From Bradyrhizobium yuanmingense (GTDB lineage Bacteria > Pseudomonadota > Alphaproteobacteria > Rhizobiales > Xanthobacteraceae): DNA of 64,000 bases. Made by a program: the position numbers and the translations under genes. The notes under the pieces are model-generated. The model did not search any database and was not told the DNA's origin. It was given only the letters and a program-made list of their open reading frames with translations. The stretch's first letter is position 1. Each line of letters starts with the position of its first letter. Below are positions 18,206 through 27,953 of the stretch, in pieces. The stretch covers positions 62,001 through 126,000 of the forward strand of contig NZ_FMAE01000004.1 in NCBI RefSeq assembly GCF_900094575.1, written 5' to 3'.

Positions 18206-19195
18206 TTGAAGCTAGCTACCTATCGATCCGGCGGTCACACCAAGGTCGGGCTGGTGCATGCGGGCGGCGGCTTGTTGTTTGATCTCGCTTCCGCATCGAA
18301 GCGGGCCGGTAAGCCAAATCCGGCATTCAACTCGATGCTGGACCTTGTGGATCACGGTGACGCCGCGCTCGACGAAGCATCCAGCCTGTTTGAACATTAC
18401 CGGGATGATCAGGATTTGTGTTCCGCAGTCGGGGACTCCGAGATTCTGGCCCCGCTGCCGGAGCCGCGTCAGATGCGCGACGGCATGTCGTTTCCGGTTC
18501 ATATCGTTCAGGGCCCGATTGGGCATCTCAAACTGAAGGCACGACAGGCCGGCGATATGGCCGAGCTTGCTCGCCTGCAGGCGGCGCCGCTGCCCGAGCT
18601 GCCGGAGGTGTATCGCAAACAACCGATCTACTACATTACCAATCGGTTCAACGTGCAGGGACCCAATACGACGGTGAAGTGGCCACGCTACAGTCAAGTG
18701 ATGGACTACGAACTTGAGTTTGGAATCATCACCAAGAATAGAGGCGCGAACATCTCCGCCGCGAACGCGCGAGATCACATTTTCGGCTACACGATCTTCA
18801 ACGACTTTTCTGCCCGCGATGCCCAGCGCCTGGAGATGGAGGGGCGGTTGGGGCCCGCCAAAGGCAAGAGCTTCGATGGTGGCAACGTGCTCGGGCCTTG
18901 GATTGTGACGCCCGACGAAATCGGCGATCCCTACAAGCTTAAGATGGAGGCCCGCGTCAACGGCGAGGTCCGTTCACAGGGCACGACCGAAGGCATGCTG
19001 TTCTCGTTCGAGGAAATCATCGCGCACGTTACACGAGACGAGACGCTGATGCCGGGCGAGTTCATCGGCTCAGGTACCGTGGGCAATGGCTGCGGCCTGG
19101 AGCTCGGCTGGTATCTCGAGCATGGGGACAGCGTCGAACTCGAGGTCGAGAACATCGGTGTCTTGAAAAACCGGGTTGAACGTCGGGTCGCTTGA
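18206..19195 (+). CDS. Fumarylacetoacetate hydrolase (FAH) family protein
   Basis: A 329-residue FAH-superfamily enzyme, which cleaves C-C bonds of, or isomerises or hydrates, beta-dicarbonyl or 2-oxo-enoate compounds using Mg. The metal-binding acidic residues are seen in DYELEFGI (E-x-E, about residue 170) and in FNDFSARDAQ and KSFDGGNVLGPW. The TTG start has GGGAGGA 5 bases upstream and gives LKLATYRSGG, a typical family N-terminus. It lies between two copies of a TTGCAAAATGCAA-type operator, with crotonase and CoA-transferase genes following. The substrate is likely a ring-cleavage or side-chain oxo-acid; this is inference. Confidence 0.9.
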   Translation: MKLATYRSGGHTKVGLVHAGGGLLFDLASASKRAGKPNPAFNSMLDLVDHGDAALDEASSLFEHYRDDQDLCSAVGDSEILAPLPEPRQMRDGMSFPVHIVQGPIGHLKLKARQAGDMAELARLQAAPLPELPEVYRKQPIYYITNRFNVQGPNTTVKWPRYSQVMDYELEFGIITKNRGANISAANARDHIFGYTIFNDFSARDAQRLEMEGRLGPAKGKSFDGGNVLGPWIVTPDEIGDPYKLKMEARVNGEVRSQGTTEGMLFSFEEIIAHVTRDETLMPGEFIGSGTVGNGCGLELGWYLEHGDSVELEVENIGVLKNRVERRVA

Positions 19196-19197
19196 AT

Positions 19198-19244
19198 AAC
19201 AACTTGCAAAATGCAAGTTGTTAGATAAGCTTGCATGTCGCAAG
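19198..19244. promoter_or_regulatory. Paired operators before the crotonase/CoA-transferase unit
   Basis: The first site (19198-19222) is a perfect 25-base repeat: arms AACAACTTGCA and TGCAAGTTGTT around AAA. The second (19230-19244) is CTTGCA-TGT-CGCAAG with one mismatch. Their centres are 27 bases apart. The pair starts right after the FAH stop codon and ends 42 bases before the TTG start of the crotonase. Such doubled sites fit cooperative binding by an HxlR dimer. Confidence 0.7.
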
Positions 19245-19286
19245 TTAAATGATGCGGCCGCAGAGCCGTCGGCACAGGAGGCAAGT

Positions 19287-20084
19287 TTGTCCGAGGATGC
19301 GTTGGTAACGCGCGAACAGCGCGGCAATATCTCTGTTTTGACGATGGTCTATCGGCCGTACAACTTGCTTGGCCCGAAGCTGATCAACGCGCTCGTCGAG
19401 CAGGTGGAGGGCGCGCAGCAGGCGGGCAGCCGGGCGATCGTCATCCGGAGCGGCTTACGGCATTTTTCCGCTGGGGCTGACCTTGATATCTTCGATAAGA
19501 GGGTGGAAGCGGGCAGCGCGGATCAGGCCAGTGAAAATCGGCGTTTGAGCGGCATCGAATTCCTGCGCTTCATGGAGCTGTTGCCAATTCCGTTGATCGC
19601 CAGCGTTCACGGTGTTTGCCTCGGGGGCGGGCTCGAGCTTGCGCTGTCGTGCGACTACATCATCGCGGCGTCTTCGGCGAAGATTGGCTCGGTCGAAGCA
19701 ACGCTCGGGCTACATCCGCTGCTGGGCGGGATTCAGCGCCAGGTGCAGCGGATCGGCGCGCAGCGTGCCAAGGAAATGTCGATGCTGGCGCGGCGCTACG
19801 ATGCTCCCACCCTGGAAAAATGGGGATTGATCAACCTCACGGTTCCGGAGGAGTCGCTAGAGACCGCCACCATGTCGATAGCGGAAGAGTTTGCGCAAGG
19901 GCCGACTGTGGCGCACGCGGCGACCAAGCAGCTTGCGCATATCGCCGTCAATGAGGGCGTCGCGGCTGCCGACGAGGCGATGGCGAGAGTTCAGGCGCCG
20001 ATTTGGGCGTCGGAAGATCTGAAGACCGGTCTGGCCTCGTTCCGCAAGAACGGACCCGGCCTGGCCAAATTTGCGGGGCGCTGA
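19287..20084 (+). CDS. Enoyl-CoA hydratase/isomerase, paired with CoA-transferase (copy 1)
   Basis: A 265-residue crotonase. The key segments are LRHFSAGADLDIF (oxyanion hole, about residue 60), VHGVCLGGGLELALSCDYII (first catalytic Glu region) and GSVEATLGLHPLLGG (second Glu). The TTG at 19287 is preferred: AGGAGG is 5 bases upstream, and any earlier start would run into the doubled operator. The gene is followed by a class III CoA-transferase with no gap to speak of (ATG 2 bases after the stop). The same two-gene unit is repeated at 51773-53851. The pair would activate an acid by CoA exchange and process the enoyl-CoA. Confidence 0.92.
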   Translation: MSEDALVTREQRGNISVLTMVYRPYNLLGPKLINALVEQVEGAQQAGSRAIVIRSGLRHFSAGADLDIFDKRVEAGSADQASENRRLSGIEFLRFMELLPIPLIASVHGVCLGGGLELALSCDYIIAASSAKIGSVEATLGLHPLLGGIQRQVQRIGAQRAKEMSMLARRYDAPTLEKWGLINLTVPEESLETATMSIAEEFAQGPTVAHAATKQLAHIAVNEGVAAADEAMARVQAPIWASEDLKTGLASFRKNGPGLAKFAGR

Positions 20085-20085
20085 C

Positions 20086-21312
20086 ATGAGTGGCCCGCTG
20101 AGCGGAATCCGTGTGGTCGATTTTTCCCGAGTGCTTGCTGGTCCGCTGTGTGCCCGGACCTTGCAAGACCTAGGCGCCGAGGTCATCAAGATCGAACCGC
20201 CAAGTCCGGATGTCTCGCGCTTTGCATTTCCATCGACCGACGGGATGTCCGGCTATTATGCGCAGCAGAATGCCGGCAAACGCAATGTCAGCATCAATCT
20301 CAATCTCCCTGGCGCCTATGAGTTGGCATTGAAGCTCTGCGACACAGCAGACGTGATCGTGGAGAATTTCCGCGCGGGGACGTTAGGATTTTTTGGTCTG
20401 GACTACGAGACGTTGTCCAAGCGAAACCCGCGCCTGATCTATGCATCCATCACCGGTTACGGCCAGGGGGGGCCGTGGCGGAGCCGGATGGCTTATGCAC
20501 CAACCGTGCAGGCCGAGGCTGGATTCACCGAAAACAGCGTGCGTCACTACGGCAGCGCGCTCACTGAGCCGCGGACGGATAGCCTCTCACATGCTGACGT
20601 CTATGCCGGACTGCAGGCCGTGGTCGCAATCCTCGCGGCGCTCAACAGCCGGCAGAACACCGGGCGGGGCCAGTATATCGATATTGCAATGGCCGCAACA
20701 TTGCTCGCTGTCAACGAACGTGCGCATGTCGATCTTTCGGATGACGATATCGGCGCGGAACCCGCAGTGCTCGGGGCTACAGATTGCTCGTTCTTTACAG
20801 GGCCGCAAGGGGAGCACTTCACTGTGGCCACGAGCATCATCGGCAGCAGAACGTTTCCGTCTTGGCTGCGTGCCATGCGTCGGGCGAATCTCTCGGACGA
20901 TCCGCGATTCTCCACTGCGGCAGCACGCCGCTTGAATTTCGGCGTGCTGCACCAGATCATCCAGTCTTGGATTCTGACGTTTCCGGACATGGCGACGCTC
21001 GACGCCCAGTTTGACGAGGCCAAGATCGCCATGGGGGAGATCCGGTCGATCAAGGAACTCACGGCGTCGGAATGGAGCGATTATTGGGGCGCTGTGCAGC
21101 ACGTTCCTGATCGCAGTGGAGGCGAGTATCGCTTGCCCGGTCGGCCTTGGCGGTTCTCGGCCGACGAATTGACGCCGATCGGCGCGCCCGCTTTTCAAGG
21201 CGAGCATAACAAGGCGGTATTCGGTGAGCTTGGCGTCAGTGAGGTGGAGTTGAAGCGCCTAAGCGATGCCGGAGTCCTCGTCTCGCATCCGCGTGCAGGA
21301 CTTTCAACATAA
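20086..21312 (+). CDS. Class III CoA-transferase (CaiB/BaiF family), copy 1
   Basis: A 408-residue family III CoA-transferase. It opens with GIRVVDFSRVLAGPLCARTL and contains LGAEVIKIEPP, YYAQQNAGKRNVSINLNL, and the region DSLSHADVYAGLQAV, with the aspartate that should act as the nucleophile. It moves CoA between a donor thioester and a carboxylic acid. It is translationally coupled to the preceding crotonase. The copy at 52571 is strongly similar and has the same neighbour. The substrate is unknown; the FAH hydrolase upstream and solute-binding protein downstream suggest an imported dicarboxylic or aromatic-derived acid. Confidence 0.93.
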   Translation: MSGPLSGIRVVDFSRVLAGPLCARTLQDLGAEVIKIEPPSPDVSRFAFPSTDGMSGYYAQQNAGKRNVSINLNLPGAYELALKLCDTADVIVENFRAGTLGFFGLDYETLSKRNPRLIYASITGYGQGGPWRSRMAYAPTVQAEAGFTENSVRHYGSALTEPRTDSLSHADVYAGLQAVVAILAALNSRQNTGRGQYIDIAMAATLLAVNERAHVDLSDDDIGAEPAVLGATDCSFFTGPQGEHFTVATSIIGSRTFPSWLRAMRRANLSDDPRFSTAAARRLNFGVLHQIIQSWILTFPDMATLDAQFDEAKIAMGEIRSIKELTASEWSDYWGAVQHVPDRSGGEYRLPGRPWRFSADELTPIGAPAFQGEHNKAVFGELGVSEVELKRLSDAGVLVSHPRAGLST

Positions 21313-21427
21313 GCTCGGCCTCGGCCAAACGGGCTGAGCCAGGCGGGAGCACGCCTTCCACCTCGTTGAGGCGTGGCGATTCGTCATTGTCGCCTAATCG
21401 AAGCGAAAAAAGCGGTTTCCAGAGTCG

Positions 21428-21553
21428 ATGATGCAGATGGGTGAAGACCCGTGGTCCAGACAAAACCAGATCGCGTCGCAATGGTGGACGATCGTGGTCG
21501 GCTGGGGTGTGACCCTGATTGCGCTCATTGCGGTCTTTATCGCGGTTTCATAG
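21428..21553 (+). CDS. Possible 41-residue single-pass membrane protein
   Basis: A short reading frame begins MMQMGEDPWSRQNQIASQWW and continues into one long hydrophobic stretch, TIVVGWGVTLIALIAVFIAVS, before the stop. The charge pattern (polar N-terminus, C-terminal membrane helix) looks like a real small membrane protein rather than chance. The ribosome site is weak. It lies in the 283-base space between the CoA-transferase and the TctC-type binding protein. No family is recognised. Being in the same direction as both neighbours, it could be co-transcribed with them. Confidence 0.4.
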   Translation: MMQMGEDPWSRQNQIASQWWTIVVGWGVTLIALIAVFIAVS

Positions 21554-21595
21554 CGGGAGACCGGCCCGATTTCGTTTAACTTCGAGAGGTTCAGA

Positions 21596-22600
21596 ATGAA
21601 GGGGCACATGAGGGCTGGATTGCTGAACGCCAGTTGTATGTTGGGGCACGCACTACTTTTGCTTTGGACAACAGACCCGTCAATCGCACAGAACTATCCT
21701 GCGAAAGCCCTCACCATCAAGGTGGCGTTTCCCGCTGGAGGTCCCGCCGATGCGTCAATACGGGCTGCGAACGTGGTACTGGAGCGGCATCTCGGCAAAC
21801 CGATCGTCACGGAAAATATCCCGGGAGCGAGCGGTTCGATTGCCGCTGCCGCCGTGCTGAAGGCCCCGCCGGATGGTTATACGTTGCTCGGCACCACAGG
21901 CTTGGACTTCATCACGGCACCGGTCACGATGCCATCGGCGAGGTACGAACCCGAGAAGTTCAAGCTGATCGGGATCGTCGGCGATTCTGATTTCGTCCTG
22001 TTGTCGAGCAGAGCGCACGCGTTCAAAACCATCGATGAGCTGATCGACTACGCGCTGAAACCGGGCAACAAGGAATTGACGCTTGCCCATTGGGGTGCCG
22101 GATCTTCGGCGCAGGTCGTCGGAGCCGATTTCCAGATCCGAACCGGGACGAAATTCCTGGAGGTGCCGTACAAGGGCGCTGCGCCGGTGATCGCGGACAT
22201 GTTGGGGGGACACATCGACCTCGCTTTTGTGCCGATCGGCGGCGGAACGCTCAGTCTCATTCTGGCCGGAGAGGTCAACCCGATCGCCATCGCCAGTGCG
22301 GAGCGTAATCCGATGTTGCCGACCGTCCCGACTCTCGGCGAGAGTGCAAGAATCGGTAAGTTCGAGTACAGTCTCTGGGCGGCGTTATTCGCGCCGCCGG
22401 ATACCCCCGACGAGGTCGTCGCGCGCCTGAATGAGGCAATGAACGTCTGGAGTGCGAGTGACCAGAACCTCGAGAGGATCAAGGCAAACGCGTCGCGAAG
22501 TGTCGCGCCGATGGACGTTTCTCGCGCAATGAGTTTCTTCAAAAGTGAACGGGAGAAGTATTTGGCGGTCCTAGGGTCGCTTTCGGTCAAGCCGCAGTGA
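21596..22600 (+). CDS. Tripartite tricarboxylate transporter substrate-binding protein (TctC/Bug)
   Basis: A 334-residue periplasmic binding protein of the Bug family. A signal peptide with a hydrophobic core (LLNASCMLGHALLLLW) ends near SIAQ, followed by NYPAKALTIKVAFPAGGPAD, the family signature, then GASGSIAAAAVLKAPPDGYTLL. Bug proteins bind carboxylates and deliver them to TctAB permeases, which are absent here. GAGAGG precedes the ATG. It is in the same direction as the CoA-transferase and probably collects the acid that this enzyme activates. Orphan Bug proteins are frequent in beta- and alphaproteobacteria, and some only sense their ligand. Confidence 0.9.
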   Translation: MKGHMRAGLLNASCMLGHALLLLWTTDPSIAQNYPAKALTIKVAFPAGGPADASIRAANVVLERHLGKPIVTENIPGASGSIAAAAVLKAPPDGYTLLGTTGLDFITAPVTMPSARYEPEKFKLIGIVGDSDFVLLSSRAHAFKTIDELIDYALKPGNKELTLAHWGAGSSAQVVGADFQIRTGTKFLEVPYKGAAPVIADMLGGHIDLAFVPIGGGTLSLILAGEVNPIAIASAERNPMLPTVPTLGESARIGKFEYSLWAALFAPPDTPDEVVARLNEAMNVWSASDQNLERIKANASRSVAPMDVSRAMSFFKSEREKYLAVLGSLSVKPQ

Positions 22601-22856
22601 GGAATCGACGGCCCAGTATTGGAAGTCTCACCAAACCGGCGGAGCCCCGTTCGTAGCTTCTGCAGGCAGTCTCGAAGGCCGTGGCGACCGGGGTATTCCG
22701 CAGGAGACTATCGCGCGTTCCAAGGACAATGGCTCGAGGCCGCCGGATCCCTGAGTGGGGCGGTTTTGAACTCGGGCCGGGCTAAACTCCGATGGTAACG
22801 CTGGACATGCACGAATTCAGCCTCAATATGATAGAGGTAGGTCTCGGAGCAGATGG

Positions 22857-23411
22857 GTGGTTATGTCCGGTGTGAGGCAAAGTCGTCTGGCAAACAAGGA
22901 ATGCTCCATGGCCCGGGCCATGGAGATCGTGGGCGATCGCTGGTCGATCCTTATCCTGCGCGAAGCATATTACGGAGTGAAGCGCTTCGACGAATTCGAA
23001 TACTACGTAGGCGTTGCACCCAACATCTTAAGCTCCCGACTGAAGAAATTGGTCGATGCCGGTATCATGACCCGCGTGCGGCTTCCTGAACATGCCGGAC
23101 GATTCGAGTACGTCCTGACCGAGAAAGGGCGTGATTTCTTCCCGGCCTATCTGGCACTGAAGAAATGGGGGGACGCGTGGCTGGCGGAGCCGGCCGGGCC
23201 CCAGGTCGTATTCCGCGAGCGCGGCGCGGCGCGCCCGATCGATGTTCCGGAACTACGGGCCAGCAGCGGCAAGCCATTGCGCCTCGAGGATGTCGAGATC
23301 GTTGCGGGCTCAGGTGCAGTGGCTTTCAATCGCAAGCGATTTGGCGGCGCTGCTGCGGACGGCGTGACGGCCGGGACGAAGGCTCCCGCTTCACGGAGTA
23401 AGCGCAAGTAG
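22857..23411 (+). CDS. HxlR-family winged-helix regulator (first of three)
   Basis: A 184-residue regulator. The HxlR winged helix covers residues 15-105, with MARAMEIVGDRWSILILREA as the signature and NILSSRLKKLVDAGI as the recognition helix. The GTG at 22857 has GGAG 7 bases before it; ATG at 22863 is an alternative. It follows the TctC gene by 256 bases in which no operator repeat is found. Its recognition helix is close to that of the HxlR at 46974 (NILSARLKKLVENGI), and sites with TTGCAAA cores lie near both genes. It therefore probably controls the FAH and crotonase units upstream. Its 3' end overlaps the opposing Mo-hydroxylase gene by 21 bases. Confidence 0.9.
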   Translation: MVMSGVRQSRLANKECSMARAMEIVGDRWSILILREAYYGVKRFDEFEYYVGVAPNILSSRLKKLVDAGIMTRVRLPEHAGRFEYVLTEKGRDFFPAYLALKKWGDAWLAEPAGPQVVFRERGAARPIDVPELRASSGKPLRLEDVEIVAGSGAVAFNRKRFGGAAADGVTAGTKAPASRSKRK

Positions 23412-24245
23412 CGCTCGCTTAAGCTCCACCTGGATCAGGTTCGCGCGATAGTCCGCCGAAGCGTACCGGTCCGAGAGGCACTCCGTGGCTTCACTGAGCA
23501 GCCTTGCCGCCTGGTCTATGTTCTCCCGCGAAAGCGTCTTTCCGATCAAGAAGTCGGCGGCGTCTTCGCCGACGAATGCGTGATTCGCCGCGCCGGTGAC
23601 ACCGATGGTGGCCTCGCTTACCAGGTTTTGCGATAAGCGCAGGGCGATCGCGATCCCCACGACCGCAAAGCCGCTCGCTGGATGCCGGATCTTGCGGTAG
23701 ACGAAGCGCGTGCCCGCCGTAGGCCGCGGGATATTAATCCTGGCGAGAATTTCGTCCGCTTCCAGTACCGTCGAAAAGATATCTACGAAGAAATCCCGAG
23801 CTAATATCGTTCGGAAGCCGCTCGTACCTGCGATTTCGATCTCTGCCTGCAGCGCCAGCATGACGGCCGGCCAGTCGGCCGCGGGATCGGCGTTGGCCAG
23901 CGAGCCGCCAATCGTGCCGCGGTTGCGCACCTGAGGATCGGCGATGAGGCCAGCCGCCTGGCGAAACAGGGGCAACTGCTCGTTCAGCGGCAGCGAAGCA
24001 AAGAGCTCGGCATGGGTCGTCAGTGCGCCGATCCTGATCCCGGTTTCGCTGATTTCGATTCCCTTGAGCTCGGCGAGGTCCCCGATGTCGACGAGAAGCG
24101 CGGGCGAGGCCAGCCGCAGCTTCAGCGATGGCAGCAGCGTATGGCCGCCGGCCAGAAGCTTCGTCCCGTCTGGATCGTTGCGCAGCAGATCGATCGCCTG
24201 GGTCAGCGAAGACGCACGGACGTAATCGAAGGCTGCGGGGATCAT
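23391..24245 (-). CDS. Xanthine dehydrogenase family, FAD-binding middle subunit
   Basis: A 284-residue FAD-binding subunit of a molybdenum hydroxylase. It has the N-terminal FDYVRASSLTQAIDLL and the FAD motifs LLAGGHTLLPSLKLR (about residue 31) and TIGGSLANADPAADWP (about 110), matching the CoxM/CutM class. It passes electrons from the iron-sulphur subunit to an acceptor. Its start overlaps the stop of the large subunit by four bases (ATGA), so the three subunits are translated together. Order on the minus strand is small, large, medium. Confidence 0.94.
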   Translation of the reverse strand: MIPAAFDYVRASSLTQAIDLLRNDPDGTKLLAGGHTLLPSLKLRLASPALLVDIGDLAELKGIEISETGIRIGALTTHAELFASLPLNEQLPLFRQAAGLIADPQVRNRGTIGGSLANADPAADWPAVMLALQAEIEIAGTSGFRTILARDFFVDIFSTVLEADEILARINIPRPTAGTRFVYRKIRHPASGFAVVGIAIALRLSQNLVSEATIGVTGAANHAFVGEDAADFLIGKTLSRENIDQAARLLSEATECLSDRYASADYRANLIQVELKRALLALTP

Positions 24246-26610
24246 TGGCCTGCTCCCTTGCGTGCTTCTTGTACCGCCGCCCAGATTCGAGGCGGCGTCA
24301 GCGGCATGTCGAGATGAGTGATACCGAAGGGTGACACGGCATCGAGCACGGCGTGGACCATGCAGGGCGGGGCGGCGATCGAGCCGCTCTCGCCGATGCC
24401 CTTGACGCCGATCGGATTCGTCGGAGACGGCGTTTCCTGAAACAGCGAGCGGATGTTCGGGACGTGCTCGGCGCGCGGAACTGCGTAGTCGAGCAGCGAG
24501 CCGGTCAGAAGCTGCCCATTGTCGGCATCGTAGCTGACCTCTTCATAGAGCGCCTGGGCGATGCCCTGCACGACGCCGCCATGGATTTGGCCGGCTGCGA
24601 GACGCGGGTTGATTAGGGTCCCCACGTCATCGACAGCGACATAGTCGAGAATGTCGACGATCCCGGTCTCCGGATCGACCTCAACATAGGCGAGATGGAC
24701 GCCCGAAGGCGAGCCCATGCCGGTCGGGTCGTAGAACACCGTCTCATCGAGGCCGGGCTCCAGCCGATCCGGAAGCTTGTGACCGACATACGCCATGCGG
24801 GCGACCTTCGAGAACGTCACCGGCGGGATATCCGTGCCGGGCACACTGAACGCGCCCGCCGAATAGGACACATCCTTCTCGTCGACTTCCAGCATGCTCG
24901 CAGCGATCTTCTTGGCCTTGGCGACGATGCGTTGCGAGGACACATGCACGCTGGATCCGCCGACTGCCATCGAGCGCGAATTGAACGTGCCGTGGCCCGC
25001 CTGCACCTGACGGGTGTCACCTTGCACCACCTCGATGTTCTCAATCGGAATTTGCAGCACGTCCGCCGCGATCTGCGATAGGGAGGTGATGTGGCCTTGT
25101 CCCTGGCTCATCGAGCCCGAATAGATCGTGGCTCGCCCGCTGGAGTCGATGCTGACCCGCGCGCTTTCCCAGCCGCCACGGTCAAACCCGCTCACGGCGA
25201 GCCGGCGTGATGGCGCCATTCCGCACATATGCGTATAGGCGGCCACGCCAATGCCGCGATAGATGCCGCTGCCGCGCAGGGCCTCGCATTCGCTGCGGCG
25301 TCGGTCATAGTCGAAAGCGGCGAGCGCCTTGTCGAGCAGACCTTGGTAGTTGCCGCTGTCGTACATCACGCCCATGCTGCCGTACGGCCGGTAGGGAAAT
25401 TCCGCCGGTTGAACAAAATTCTTCCGCCGCACTTCGACCTGATCGAGCTTGAGATGGCGGGCCACCGCATCGATCGCGCGCTCGGCGATGTATGCGCCTT
25501 CGGGGCGGCCATAACCGCGATAGGCATCGACCGGAACGGTGTTGGTGACGACGACCCGGGAGATCGCCTCATAGTTGTCGATCTTGTAGGTGCCGGTGCC
25601 GAAGTTGACCGTGTTCACGGTTGGACCGCCGCTCGCCATGTTCGAGAGATAGGCGCCGACATTGCCCAGCGTCTCGACCTTCAGGCCAAGGATCTTGCCT
25701 TCGTTCGTGAACGCCACCTCAATGCGTTCGGTGTGGGCGCGACCATGGCTGGTCGACTGGTGGCTTTCGGATCGGCTCTCCCACCACTTGACCGGCGCGC
25801 CAAGCTCGCGTGCGAGATAGGGACAGAGCAGGTCCTCGGAATACAGGTGCATCTTGGCGCCGAAGCCGCCGCCGATGTCAGGCGCGACCACCCGCAATTG
25901 ATGCTCGGGAATCCCGACGGTTTCGGCGATCCAGCGCCGGTGCATATGCGGAACTTGACTGCCGATATAGACTGTCAGCGTGCCATCCAGCTCCGGCGCG
26001 GCAACAATCGCGCGCGTTTCCATGCAGGTCGGGATCAAGCGGTTGTTGACGACGCGCAGTCCGATGACGTGATCGGCCTCGCGACTGACCTTCTGGTAAT
26101 CGCCCCCGCGCACCTTGTAGATCGTCGTGATGTTGCCGGGTACGTTGTCGTGGAGCTGCGGCGCGCCATCGCGGACGGCGACTTCTTCGTCCGTCACGGC
26201 GGGCAGTACCTCGTAATCGACATCAATCAGGCCGACGGCGTCATAGGCCTCAGCCAGCGTTTCAGCCACCACCAGAGCCACGCACTCGCCGACAAAGCGA
26301 ACGCGATCGATTGCGATCACTGGGCGAGATGGCACCTTGCTGCCGGGAATGATCCAGTTTGGTCTGATGGGGCCGATCTTGCCGTCGAGCGCCTGGCCGG
26401 ACAGGGCGAGACGGACACCGGGCGCGCTCCTGGCGGCCGACAGATCGACGCGTCCAATCCTGGCATGGGCATGCGGCGATCGCAGGACCGCCATATGCAG
26501 CATGCCGGGCAATTTGATATCGTCGACGTAGCGCCCCTTGCCGGCGAGGAGCTTGAAATCCTCTCGTCGCCTGAGCGGTTGACCGATTTGGCGGATCGCG
26601 GGCGCCTGGC

Positions 26611-26614
<4 letters not shown>
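24242..26614 (-). CDS. Xanthine dehydrogenase family, molybdopterin-binding large subunit
   Basis: A 790-residue catalytic subunit that binds the molybdenum-MCD cofactor. It begins RQIGQPLRRREDFKLLAGKG, typical of the CoxL/CutL class. The active-site loop reads AYRGYGRPEGA, close to the AYRGAGR of form II enzymes; the AYRCSFR of true CO dehydrogenase is absent. The catalytic glutamate is in GIGESGSIAAPP near the end. It hydroxylates an aldehyde, aromatic heterocycle or CoA-thioester type substrate with water as oxygen source. It overlaps both neighbours by four bases. The substrate is unknown. The name carbon-monoxide dehydrogenase should be avoided for this gene. Confidence 0.94.
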
Positions 26615-27099
<485 letters not shown>

Positions 27100-27108
27100 G
27101 ACATCTCC

Positions 27109-27831
27109 TCACGAGAACTTAACGTTGCTGATGTCGATGGCCACGCCAACTCCGTCCTGGATCGGAGTCCCATCGGTGTTTCGACGATAGGCGCGGCGTT
27201 TGGTGGGAATTTTGATCCCAGCAAAGTCGCGATAATCGGAAGTGTAGTGCGCGGTCGGAATGCCACCGACGACGTTCGCGGAATAATCGAGCCGTGCTAT
27301 CAGGCCGTTGCCGTCGACGTGGAACACCTGTTCGGGTGAGTGGGTGGCGATCGACTCTGGGAATGTGATCTTGAGCCGGCGCCAGCTCTCGTGACCTTCA
27401 ACCCACGGTTCGATCTCTTCCGCCGCGAAGCCTGGCAGCGCGAACATGAAGGGCGTGTTGAGGTAGTTCCACATCGCGTAGCCACTGAAATAGGCGAGGT
27501 GGAGATCGTCCCACGGGGTAGCCGGCGTATGGCTCGCAAATGCATCGCGCGGATTGGTACGCTGCTTGAGGCGCTTGCCGTCGAAGGTATCGATCGCGAC
27601 CAAGTCGGGACGATAGAAGCTTCGCAGGCCGTCAGCCGTGAATGGCTCGTAGCTGAGCTGCTGCTCGGCGATATCGGCGGTGACGCGAACGTTCTTTAGC
27701 GCGTCCGGCCAGCCCTTTCGCGCCCACAGGGCGCCGACGATCGACATGTCCCCCTCGATCTTTCGGAACCGTTGCCATTGCGCGGCGCCGTGAGCCTCAA
27801 GAACCAGATCGCGCAAGTCCGTCACAGCCAT
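27109..27831 (-). CDS. Conserved protein of unknown function, copy 1
   Basis: A 240-residue protein with no signal peptide and no catalytic motif that I recognise. Marked blocks are WDDLHLAYFSGYAMWNYL (about residues 109-126), WRRLKITFPESIATHSPEQ and TKRRAYRRNTDG near the C-terminus. A paralogue at 45048-45767 keeps the same blocks, and both stand in front of redox enzyme genes and near an HxlR gene. The alternating strands suggest a beta-rich lipid- or ligand-binding fold like LolA, but that is only an impression. It is the first gene of the Mo-hydroxylase unit, directly behind the operators, so it probably serves that pathway. Confidence 0.85.
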   Translation of the reverse strand: MAVTDLRDLVLEAHGAAQWQRFRKIEGDMSIVGALWARKGWPDALKNVRVTADIAEQQLSYEPFTADGLRSFYRPDLVAIDTFDGKRLKQRTNPRDAFASHTPATPWDDLHLAYFSGYAMWNYLNTPFMFALPGFAAEEIEPWVEGHESWRRLKITFPESIATHSPEQVFHVDGNGLIARLDYSANVVGGIPTAHYTSDYRDFAGIKIPTKRRAYRRNTDGTPIQDGVGVAIDISNVKFS

Positions 27832-27852
27832 CTCCCTCCCTGAGCCTTTGTA

Positions 27853-27934
27853 ACTCTAATTATAAGAGTGTCAGAATAACAAGCCCTTTGCAAACATTTG
27901 CGTAGATGATCGAGATACTCTAATCATTAGAGTA
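27853..27934. promoter_or_regulatory. Paired HxlR operators in the divergent promoter region
   Basis: Two copies of a 17-base palindrome, ACTCTAAT-N-ATTAGAGT. One at 27853-27869 has a single mismatch (ATAAGAGT). The other at 27917-27933 is perfect and extends to TACTCTAATCATTAGAGTA (27916-27934). They are 64 bases apart, about six helix turns. One faces the Mo-hydroxylase unit, the other lies 20 bases before the HxlR start. Joint control of both directions with autoregulation is the simplest reading. Confidence 0.78.
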
Positions 27935-27953
27935 ATTTGCCAGGGTGGATCCG

